Below are positions 16,003 through 23,449 of a DNA stretch of 64,000 nucleotides, piece after piece; the first letter of the stretch is position 1; every line of letters begins with the position of its first letter. A model generated the notes under the pieces. That model was not told the origin of the DNA. It did no database searches and saw only the letters and a program-made list of their open reading frames with translations. Position numbers and translations under genes: made by a program. Location of the stretch: contig JAEZYP010000020.1 in the NCBI GenBank assembly GCA_023418995.1, forward strand, positions 54,895 through 118,894, in the 5' to 3' direction. The stretch comes from Bacillota bacterium (GTDB lineage Bacteria; Bacillota; Clostridia; Oscillospirales; Acutalibacteraceae).

Positions 16003-17301
16003 ATGCAATGGCTCGAATTACATAACGTGGAATACGGGGAATGTATCGTGATGGGCGGAGCGCATCGCGAAATACTCATGGTAGACTGCGGCAGTATTAA
16101 CCAGAAAATACGGGAGGGTGACCTCGCGTTTTCTTCTTATGTGGACCCGTCAATCGTCAGCCGGTATTCCGGCTGCAGCGCGCGCAGCTTTTTGCTTACT
16201 CACTACCACAGGGACCATCTTTGCGGCTTCCGTCAGCTTTTGGAGGCTAACCCGAACTATTTTAACCGAATATTTTTACCGGCTTCCCCGTGCGACAAAC
16301 GAGGAAGACCGCTGCTTTTGGAATTCGCTCTGTTTGTTTATGTCTTCTTAAACCGGCAGAGCGATTTTTCGCAGGGAAATGTCAGCTCCCTTAGGTTGTT
16401 TGAGCAGATATCTAAAAAATCAGAGGCGGAACGGATTTACGCGCTAAAGGCAGGCGACAGCTTCCTGTTTGACGGCGTGACCTATGATATTCTGTGGCCT
16501 GCCGCAAAGGATTTTTCCTTCTCCGACTTATTTGCGGATGCTGTTGAGGAAATGAATATCTGCCTTTCCTCACCGTTTCTTCCGGAATGCGCGAGGGAAT
16601 TTATGCGCCTCAAGGAGCTGTTTTGCGGAGTGTATCTCGCCTGCTGTGAAACGGTGCCGCTCAAGCAGGAGAATATAGATCGGATTTCTGCGGCACTTGG
16701 GCGAATTGACGACCTCGTGCCCCAGCTTCTTCTGTTGCCTGCCGCCCAGGACATCGCGGAGCTTCTGAGCCGCCAGACCACCAGTACGGCATATTCCGAG
16801 CAGCTTAACGCGGCCGGGCTGATCTTCCAGAACCGCCGTACCAGTGAAGCGAGCCTGAACGATATCCTGATGACGGGCGACGCCACACCGGATAGTCTGG
16901 ACGCGGTAGCCGGTCAGCTATATGATAATTATTACATTATAAAAGCTCCCCACCATGGCACCGCAAGCTCATGGAGCCATTTATTCACGGAGATCAGTGC
17001 GTCCCATATCCTGATCAGCAACGGGGATTACCGGCAGGGCGGCATGGTTGCTTCGGAATATGTGGATTTGCCGGCTGTCAAGCATTGCACGAACTGTGCG
17101 GCGTGCTCCTGGTATCAGAACAGCGGCTGCTCCTGCAACAGGATGACCTGCTGCTACGAGCTTCCTAACGGCGCGGGGATTACCGTCAAATGTCCATACT
17201 GCCGCAGCCGAACCGGCCCCGCTCCCTGCGCAATTTATGTGGTATCCCCGAACGGAGAGCGCTCCTGCCTTTGCGACGACCTGCCAGCAAGTATCAATTA
17301 G
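16003..17301 (+). CDS. metallo-beta-lactamase-fold hydrolase with cysteine-rich tail
   Basis: A 432-residue cytoplasmic protein. The MBL core shows the metal ligands: DCGSINQK, HYHRDH (HxHxDH, residues about 67-72), an Asp in LMTGDATPDSL and the distal His in APHHGTAS. This pattern resembles ComEC-type MBL proteins and nucleases more than beta-lactamases. An insertion of about 100 helical residues lies between motifs. The last 75 residues carry about 12 Cys plus a His (HCTNCAACSW... CNRMTCC... CPYC), suggesting a zinc ribbon or treble-clef domain. ATG 16003 follows GGAGGG; upstream in-frame codons belong to the MORN gene region. Substrate unknown. Confidence 0.75.
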   Translation: MQWLELHNVEYGECIVMGGAHREILMVDCGSINQKIREGDLAFSSYVDPSIVSRYSGCSARSFLLTHYHRDHLCGFRQLLEANPNYFNRIFLPASPCDKRGRPLLLEFALFVYVFLNRQSDFSQGNVSSLRLFEQISKKSEAERIYALKAGDSFLFDGVTYDILWPAAKDFSFSDLFADAVEEMNICLSSPFLPECAREFMRLKELFCGVYLACCETVPLKQENIDRISAALGRIDDLVPQLLLLPAAQDIAELLSRQTTSTAYSEQLNAAGLIFQNRRTSEASLNDILMTGDATPDSLDAVAGQLYDNYYIIKAPHHGTASSWSHLFTEISASHILISNGDYRQGGMVASEYVDLPAVKHCTNCAACSWYQNSGCSCNRMTCCYELPNGAGITVKCPYCRSRTGPAPCAIYVVSPNGERSCLCDDLPASIN

Positions 17302-17398
17302 CATTGATTGATATAAATCCAGAAAATTGGAAATACTGCCAGTAATTTCATATGGATTTTTCTGCAAGCGCCTCAATCGCGGAGGTATACTAATAGAT

Positions 17399-17461
17399 AT
17401 GAAAAATATGGGTGTTAAACTGGAAAAATTAAACGGTTTGTCTATATTTTATAGAAAATAA
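17399..17461 (+). other. possible 20-codon ORF upstream of the S-layer-like gene
   Basis: ATG 17399 opens MKNMGVKLEKLNGLSIFYRK. A GGAGG lies at 17381-17385 but 13 bases away, longer than usual. It precedes the S-layer promoter. Listed because the 388-base gap has no recognised gene; coding status is doubtful. Confidence 0.2.
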
Positions 17462-17475
17462 TATCCAATATCTAC

Positions 17476-17504
17476 TTGACATTAATATCCAAATATCTTA
17501 TAAT
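17476..17504 (+). promoter_or_regulatory. consensus sigma-A promoter of the S-layer-like gene
   Basis: TTGACA, a 17-base spacer and TATAAT, all twelve positions matching consensus. With the strong ribosome binding site at 17674 this predicts a very abundant product. Confidence 0.8.
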
Positions 17505-17510
17505 CCAATT

Positions 17511-17689
17511 AAACATATAAATGGTGTATGTGGCTGCGGCATTGCCGGGGCTCTTGGTGCAGGCTATTGTCACATCCGCCGTCGCGAGTCAATGGGAGAT
17601 TCTGTTAACACCCATGGCGAACATGTATGTTAAATTCTCATAGCACACGCAAATACGCACAACGAACTATTTTAAGGAGGACAAAAAGG
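17511..17689 (+). promoter_or_regulatory. long 5' leader of the S-layer-like mRNA
   Basis: About 180 bases between the predicted start site and the ATG. The part 17530-17620 is richer in G+C than the AT-rich promoter region and holds small self-complementary blocks (cggcattgccg, acata/tatgt). I recognise no known riboswitch class. Two frames are open through it: ATG 17521 to TAG 17643 (40 codons, no ribosome binding site), and a cysteine-rich frame ending at TAA 17631-17633 that reads VCGCGIAGALGAGYCHIRRR before ESMGDS, with no standard start codon. Confidence 0.5.
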
Positions 17690-20470
17690 ATGAAAAAAAT
17701 CACAGGAAAAGTTGTTTCTCTTGTGCTTGCTTTAGCACTTGTAGTAACAAGCTTTTCAGCAAACTTCGCTTTTGCGGCCACTAAGACCGTAAACGGCTCT
17801 GTCGATCTGAGAGAAGACGACGCAAAGGTTTTGTACTTGGTTAATGGCGGAACAGGTAATCAGACTAAAGTAAATCTATCCGCTAGGATTGCCGATAAGG
17901 CAGGCAAACCAATTACAATGGATACTCCTGATCATCAGGACGTAACCCCAAAGAGCATCATCGCTGTTTCTCATTTATCCGGGGACAGACTGGTTAAGTG
18001 GGGAGATGTTAATGGTAAATCAGTTGATGATGATGAAGAAACCTATCTCTTCCTGAAGAGCGGTAGCGCAGACGGTAAGGAAGTCATCTCCGTTCTTTAC
18101 AACGGAACCTACACCAATGATGACGGTGATGAGGTCAATGTAAAGGCGAAAGCTAACATCACTGTTTATGTAGCTGATAAGGGAACAAATTATATCGGCA
18201 AGTATTATGATTCCGGTGATTTGGCTAAACGTCAGGGCTTAAAAATCGAGGATATCGATTCTTTCGCTACTAATACTGATTTCAAAGATTCCGATGGTCG
18301 TGTTGATAACCATAGCATTGGCGTATATACCGTAAATCCTGATGACGGTTCTGCTTTAGCGACTTACTCTTATGTACCGATTGTTGCGGATGGTGCAGCC
18401 GATCAAACACAGGGGATTTTCAGTGTTAAAGCTTCCAGCAGTCCCAACTATTTCGGATGGTCTGTGGATTCATCGACAGATGGTAAAATCGATGCATATA
18501 CATTGCCAGGCGCAAAGGCTGGTACAATTACCTTCACAGCTACTCATACCGAGAGTGGTACGGGTGCGAATGATTCTCTTTTGACAGGTATGTCCAAGGA
18601 TAAGTTTACTGCAAAGCTTAAGATTGATAAGAAAGTCATTGTTAAGAGATGGACTAAAATCGGTAAGGATAAGAAGACTTACTTGTACGCGAGTAATGTG
18701 AAGGACGAAAATACATCCGGCCAAGAAGACAAGAGAATTGATGTCACCGGTTGTGATTTGGATTTCCAATATCCTAATTACGCTAATAATAGTGTTTCTT
18801 TGAGTGACAAGTCTACTTCCGTAGGAAAGATTTCCGGTAAGTTTAAAAAGATTGACATTAATGATGGTTCTGTTTCAAAAATAGACATTGACCAGGGTGA
18901 TGTTATAATCGGCGATGCAAAAGTCGGCGATGTAAAAACCCGTAATAAGGATAATGGTTCAGTTGCGGGAGCGGTCACGGTTAACGGTGGAACAGTTGGT
19001 AACATTGATGCTTCCGGTGAGGTTAATGTAACGAGTGGTACTACAGGTGATATTAAAACTGATGCAAGTATTAGTATCACTGGTAATGATGATGATAAGA
19101 CTACTTCTGTAGGTAATATTGAAAATAAAGCAGAGGTAGTTCTTAACTCAGACAATTCTAAGGTAATTGCTAAGTCTTATAAGGCGACAGATGATAATGC
19201 AAAATTAACTGTGAAGGGTGACAAGGTTACCATTTCTAAAGTCGATTTTGATCATCGCGATAATACAACCCTTTCCTTTGATGATTTCCAAGGCAAAATG
19301 ACCTCTCCTGTAAATGCTACAAAAGCTACCATTGAGACAACAAACGAAGATGATGCTGTAGTGTTTACTGGCGCAGCTAATGTTGATACAATTGAACTTG
19401 CTGACTCCAGTAAGGTATCGTTTGACGGAGATGTTAAAGTAGCTTATGTCAGTGGTTCCGGTTCACTGAAAGTTCTTGTTGGAAAACTTTATGTATCTGA
19501 GAGCGTTTCCGGAAGTCCGGTTCTGAAATTTGCAAATGATTTCAAACCCGGCGATATAGCATTCAAAGCTGATTCTGATGCTGTGGATGTTGATGATTTT
19601 AATACTTTTGGGTATACTCTTTCAAATTCTACAGGCACTAGCACAGATACGTTTAAGATTGCCACGATTAAGTTCGCTGGCCTCCAGATCAAGGGCGGCA
19701 ACACTGAAATTGCCAAGGGCACTCAGTATGCTCAGACTTTCACTGCAGTTGCTTATCCGACCGGAACTTCCATTCCGACCGGTGATAAGGTTTCTTGGGA
19801 TTTTGAAGGCAATGACAATTACTTCAAGGTCACAAAGAATGCAAACGGTACTGAAACAGTTGAAGTTATCGCTGTTGATTCTGAATTTGCTTCTGAGAAC
19901 AAGGGCATCGTTAAAGCGAAGCTCATTGATTCCGATGACAACGATGATACCGATTATGAAGAGGCAACTCTTGATGTTACAGCAGTTGCTGTACCGTCCG
20001 TTATCTCTGATACTAATACGGATATCTCTTTCGCAAAGGGTACTTCCTATCAGTTAAAGCTCACTGCTCCTACAGCCCCTGTTGTAACAACCGGTACTGC
20101 TGGTGTGTACTCTGTAGCACTCGTTTCCAGAAATGGCAATGATTATCTCTACAAGCTCACCGCAACTGGTAACGCAGGTTCTGCTACTGGCATCTTTGCA
20201 AATGGCAAGAAACTCTTTGTTGCAAAGGTTAAAGCAGTTACTTTTACAAGCGACACAACAAAGGATACAATCGTTAAGGGTTCTTACACCTTCAAGATTA
20301 CTTCCGATGCTACACCGACTGTTTCCGTTGGCTCTAATGCAGTAAAACTGGAAGCAGGATCAAAGTCTGGCAACAACTATTTCTACAAGCTCACCTCTAA
20401 CGGTGCTGTAGGAACAAAGGTTGGCGTTTATGTAAATAACACAAAGACCTTTGTTGCAGTAATTGGCTAA
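17690..20470 (+). CDS. S-layer-like surface protein, probably highly expressed
   Basis: A 926-residue acidic secreted protein. Signal peptide: MKKITGKVVSLVLALALVVT, with cleavage after FAFA near residue 27. ATG 17690 follows AAGGAGG. After an N-terminal beta domain (VNGSVDLREDDAKVLYLVNG), residues about 360-560 form short Val/Asp/Gly/Asn beta-solenoid-like repeats (IDINDGSVSKIDIDQGDVII). A shared middle block (SGSPVLKFAND, AFKADSDAVDVDD) and two C-terminal domains of about 70 residues follow (SYQLKLTAPTAP... and SYTFKITSDATP...). No SLH or cell-wall-binding 2 repeats are seen. Codon use differs from neighbours, with many GTT, GCT and AAG codons typical of abundant proteins. Paralogue of the protein at 7633. 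Confidence 0.7.
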   Translation: MKKITGKVVSLVLALALVVTSFSANFAFAATKTVNGSVDLREDDAKVLYLVNGGTGNQTKVNLSARIADKAGKPITMDTPDHQDVTPKSIIAVSHLSGDRLVKWGDVNGKSVDDDEETYLFLKSGSADGKEVISVLYNGTYTNDDGDEVNVKAKANITVYVADKGTNYIGKYYDSGDLAKRQGLKIEDIDSFATNTDFKDSDGRVDNHSIGVYTVNPDDGSALATYSYVPIVADGAADQTQGIFSVKASSSPNYFGWSVDSSTDGKIDAYTLPGAKAGTITFTATHTESGTGANDSLLTGMSKDKFTAKLKIDKKVIVKRWTKIGKDKKTYLYASNVKDENTSGQEDKRIDVTGCDLDFQYPNYANNSVSLSDKSTSVGKISGKFKKIDINDGSVSKIDIDQGDVIIGDAKVGDVKTRNKDNGSVAGAVTVNGGTVGNIDASGEVNVTSGTTGDIKTDASISITGNDDDKTTSVGNIENKAEVVLNSDNSKVIAKSYKATDDNAKLTVKGDKVTISKVDFDHRDNTTLSFDDFQGKMTSPVNATKATIETTNEDDAVVFTGAANVDTIELADSSKVSFDGDVKVAYVSGSGSLKVLVGKLYVSESVSGSPVLKFANDFKPGDIAFKADSDAVDVDDFNTFGYTLSNSTGTSTDTFKIATIKFAGLQIKGGNTEIAKGTQYAQTFTAVAYPTGTSIPTGDKVSWDFEGNDNYFKVTKNANGTETVEVIAVDSEFASENKGIVKAKLIDSDDNDDTDYEEATLDVTAVAVPSVISDTNTDISFAKGTSYQLKLTAPTAPVVTTGTAGVYSVALVSRNGNDYLYKLTATGNAGSATGIFANGKKLFVAKVKAVTFTSDTTKDTIVKGSYTFKITSDATPTVSVGSNAVKLEAGSKSGNNYFYKLTSNGAVGTKVGVYVNNTKTFVAVIG

Positions 20471-20548
20471 GGAATAGTCTTAAGCACAGCATAGTTTTTA
20501 ATTAAATTATTACTATCTCAACAAAATAAGTATAGTTGTATTTGCGTA

Positions 20549-20580
20549 GCAGCGGTTTGAGCGAAAGCTCGGGCCGCTGC
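20549..20580 (+). terminator. terminator of the S-layer-like gene
   Basis: gcagcgg / ccgctgc stem with an inner gagc-gaaa-gctc tetraloop hairpin, followed by a T-rich tract. It lies about 80 bases after the stop. Confidence 0.75.
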
Positions 20581-20621
20581 TTTGTGCTTTATTGTTAAGT
20601 TGTTATAATCATACGTTTTGC

Positions 20622-20650
20622 TTGAAAATTAATAAAAAATAACGTAAAAT
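20622..20650 (+). promoter_or_regulatory. sigma-A promoter of the acyltransferase pair
   Basis: TTGAAA, a 17-base spacer and TAAAAT, about 40 bases before the MBOAT start codon. Confidence 0.55.
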
Positions 20651-20689
20651 AGTAATAATAATTATGTATGGATAAAGGAAATAGTAAAG

Positions 20690-22081
20690 ATGATATTCAG
20701 CAGCTTGTTTTTTGTTTTTGTTTTTTTGCCGGTGGTTTTGGCGGCATACTATTTGGTACCAAGAAAATATAAAAACCTGTGCCTGTTCCTTTTCAGTTTG
20801 GTCTTTTACGCCTGGGGAGAGCCGGTATCTGTATTTTTAATGCTGTTTACAACATTGTTTGATTACATTGCGGGAATAATGATCGAAAAATACCGGAATA
20901 ACAAAAGAAAAGCAAGGATAATCTTAATTGTCAGCATTTGTGTAAATTTAGGGCTGCTCGGATATTTTAAATACTCCGGTCTGTTGCTAAATACCTTCAA
21001 TTTTTTAACAGGCTTCTCTGTTTCGGTTCCGCAGGTGGTTTTGCCTATTGGAATTTCCTTCTATACCTTTGAATCTTTATCCTATACCATTGATGTTTAT
21101 CGGGGTGAAGCACCGATTCAGAGCAATATCATTGATTTTGGAACCTATATTTCATTCTTTCCTCATTTGGTTGCCGGCCCGATCGTGAAATATGAATTTT
21201 TGGCAGACCAGCTGCACAACCGGCAGGAGACGCTTGATAAATTCACTGCCGGATCAACAAGATTTCTGGTAGGCATGTTTAAGAAGGTTCTTATCGCGAA
21301 CACACTGGCTCAGTTGGCAGATAAGGTTCAATATATGGGGAACCCATCGACACTTTCCGCCTGGCTTGGCGCGCTGGCGTTTACCTTTCAAATCTATTTT
21401 GATTTCTCCGGATACTCCGATATGGCAATCGGTTTGGGTAATATGTTTGGCTTCACGCTCCCGGAGAACTTTAACTATCCCTATATCTCACGCAATGTTT
21501 CGGAGTTTTGGCGCAGGTGGCATATCACGCTTGGCTCCTGGTTCCGAGAATATGTTTACATTCCGTTGGGCGGTAACCGATGCTCTGTTTTAAAGAATGT
21601 TCGAAATCTGGCAATTGTGTGGGTTCTAACAGGAATATGGCATGGGGCGAGCTGGAATTTTGCATTGTGGGGCGCCTATTACGGCATTTTGATTATTAGT
21701 GAAAAGCTGTTTTTGCAAAAGTTGTTGGATAAAATCCCGAAATTTTTTCAGTGGCTCTATAGCTTTGTCATTGTTGTAGTTGGATGGGTCTTTTTCTCCT
21801 ATCTTGATATTCAAAAAGCGTTGGGGATGGTTGGCGCCATGTTTGGAATCGCTTCTGGAGCGGACAAGCTGGGGATATATTCCTTGATTACTTATCTGCC
21901 TGTGTTCATATTGGCGGCATTTTGCAGCACTCCCCTGGTATGGAAGCTTGCGGAAAAGCTTAGAAACAGCGGGAAACCGGGACAAGTAATCTGGTGCGTT
22001 GGGTTTTCGGCGTTATTTGTAATTTCTCTCTCGTTCCTTGTGGATAATTCTTACAATCCTTTCCTTTATTTCCGTTTTTAA
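20690..22081 (+). CDS. MBOAT-family O-acyltransferase (AlgI/DltB-like)
   Basis: A 463-residue polytopic membrane protein of the membrane-bound O-acyltransferase family. It has ten or so hydrophobic helices, starting MIFSSLFFVFVFLPVVLAAY. Family motifs are visible: SFFPHLVAGPIVKYEF, FWRRWHITLGSWFREYVYIPLGG, and IWHGASWNFALWG with the putative catalytic His. AlgI-type enzymes move an acyl (usually acetyl) group across the membrane for polysaccharide or cell-wall modification, with an AlgJ/AlgX-type partner. The gene directly downstream is such a partner, nine bases away. The acceptor is unknown; a surface glycan linked to the S-layer-like protein is possible. Confidence 0.88.
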   Translation: MIFSSLFFVFVFLPVVLAAYYLVPRKYKNLCLFLFSLVFYAWGEPVSVFLMLFTTLFDYIAGIMIEKYRNNKRKARIILIVSICVNLGLLGYFKYSGLLLNTFNFLTGFSVSVPQVVLPIGISFYTFESLSYTIDVYRGEAPIQSNIIDFGTYISFFPHLVAGPIVKYEFLADQLHNRQETLDKFTAGSTRFLVGMFKKVLIANTLAQLADKVQYMGNPSTLSAWLGALAFTFQIYFDFSGYSDMAIGLGNMFGFTLPENFNYPYISRNVSEFWRRWHITLGSWFREYVYIPLGGNRCSVLKNVRNLAIVWVLTGIWHGASWNFALWGAYYGILIISEKLFLQKLLDKIPKFFQWLYSFVIVVVGWVFFSYLDIQKALGMVGAMFGIASGADKLGIYSLITYLPVFILAAFCSTPLVWKLAEKLRNSGKPGQVIWCVGFSALFVISLSFLVDNSYNPFLYFRF

Positions 22082-22090
22082 GGTGGCTGT

Positions 22091-23287
22091 ATGAAACTGT
22101 TTTTAAAAATAAAAGAAGTTGAAAAAACCTGTGAATCTGGCTATTTTGCCGTAACATTTCTCCTGTTCCTTACAATTTTAATTGGAATTTCTTTTTTGGT
22201 TTTTTCGCCGAAACAAAGCTTTTCCGAAGATGAGAACCGTGTATTGGAGTCTGCCCCGAAGATTTCGCTTTCTGCCATTCAGGACGGAAGCTTCATGAAT
22301 TCCATTGAGAACTATGTCGGGGATCATTTTATGCTGCGAAAGGCATTTGTATCATTGAACACTCAGGTGCAGCTAATTGTGGGAAGAAGAGACTTAGGCA
22401 GCAATTACAGCATTACTCCGGCGGAGGGCGGCGTTTATTTTGGGAAAGGCGATCATATTTATGAGGTCCTTCTGCCGAACCGTACAGACACCTTTCGGGA
22501 TAATATTACTGCACTGAATACCTTTGCAAAAACAACCTCCCTTCCGTTTTACTTTATGCCGGTACCATCCGGCTCTCAGGAGCAACCGAATAATCTGCCG
22601 GATTATGCGCCGAATCAGGACCAACGGGAAGAGTTGAATCAGATTAAAGCGGTCTCGGGTAAAAATGTAAAAGTAATTGATCTTTTTGATACGCTGAGCA
22701 ATAAAACCGGAAATGATTATTATTATAAGACCGATCACCATTGGAATACGTATGGCGCGTATGAGGGCTATAAGGCTTTGATAACAGAGATGGGGCTGCC
22801 GGCTTTATCAAAAGATGAGTTTGATTTTAAGCCAGTATCTGAGCCGTTTTATGGTACCTTGTATTCTAAAGCGATCCTGTCGACTCAGAAACCGGATGTG
22901 TTAATTCTTCCGGTAATGAAAAAACAAAGGAAGATCACACAGCAGACTGGTAAGCAAGTCAGAGACAATCTAATCTGGGAAGATTATTTGCAAAAAAAAG
23001 ACAAATATTCCGCGTTTCTTGGCGGAAATCATAGTGTAGACATCATAAAAAACACCGATGTGAAAAATGGAAAAAAGCTGCTGATCTTAAAGGATTCTTA
23101 CGCGAACAGTATGGTGCCGTTTCTAGCAGCGGATATTTCAGAAATCCATATCATTGATTTGAGATATTACAACCAAAACGTATATAACTATATAAAAGAG
23201 AATAAAATTACAGATACGGCAGCGATATACAGCTTGAAGCAGTTGTGCGATATTTCTATTGCAAATAAGCTTCGAGTCAGAAGTTGA
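22091..23287 (+). CDS. DHHW/AlgJ-AlgX-like SGNH O-acetyltransferase partner
   Basis: A 398-residue protein with an N-terminal signal anchor (about residues 17-37) and an extracytoplasmic SGNH-type domain. The DHHW motif (YKTDHHWNTYGAYEGY) and the later LILKDSYANSMVPFL block match the AlgJ/AlgX/DHHW family. These proteins act outside the membrane with an MBOAT protein in O-acetylating polysaccharides. It starts nine bases after the MBOAT stop and is surely co-transcribed. No clear terminator was seen before ptsI. Confidence 0.85.
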   Translation: MKLFLKIKEVEKTCESGYFAVTFLLFLTILIGISFLVFSPKQSFSEDENRVLESAPKISLSAIQDGSFMNSIENYVGDHFMLRKAFVSLNTQVQLIVGRRDLGSNYSITPAEGGVYFGKGDHIYEVLLPNRTDTFRDNITALNTFAKTTSLPFYFMPVPSGSQEQPNNLPDYAPNQDQREELNQIKAVSGKNVKVIDLFDTLSNKTGNDYYYKTDHHWNTYGAYEGYKALITEMGLPALSKDEFDFKPVSEPFYGTLYSKAILSTQKPDVLILPVMKKQRKITQQTGKQVRDNLIWEDYLQKKDKYSAFLGGNHSVDIIKNTDVKNGKKLLILKDSYANSMVPFLAADISEIHIIDLRYYNQNVYNYIKENKITDTAAIYSLKQLCDISIANKLRVRS

Positions 23288-23449
23288 CGGGAGGATTGGG
23301 CAATAAGTTGAGTACGATTCCGGCAAACAATAGAATATTGGCGGCGCCGTAGGTTTTATTGTCAAAGAGCCTTAAAATTTAGAATACAAATAGTGTTATC
23401 AATTGAGTTAATCAATCTATCAACATCATAGATCAAGGTTGGTGACCTA

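Noticed and set aside
13119..17301. Calling the three-gene cassette a named anti-phage system
   Set aside because: No nuclease, cyclase, STAND ATPase, TIR or reverse transcriptase domain was seen; an MBL fold and an HTH-like segment are not enough.
17521..17643. 40-codon ORF in the S-layer leader
   Set aside because: No ribosome binding site, and a competing frame is equally open; kept only as part of the leader description.
18800..19150. CRISPR-like or tandem DNA repeats in the S-layer-like gene
   Set aside because: The periodicity is at the protein level (beta-solenoid rungs) with degenerate DNA and no constant repeat-spacer pattern.
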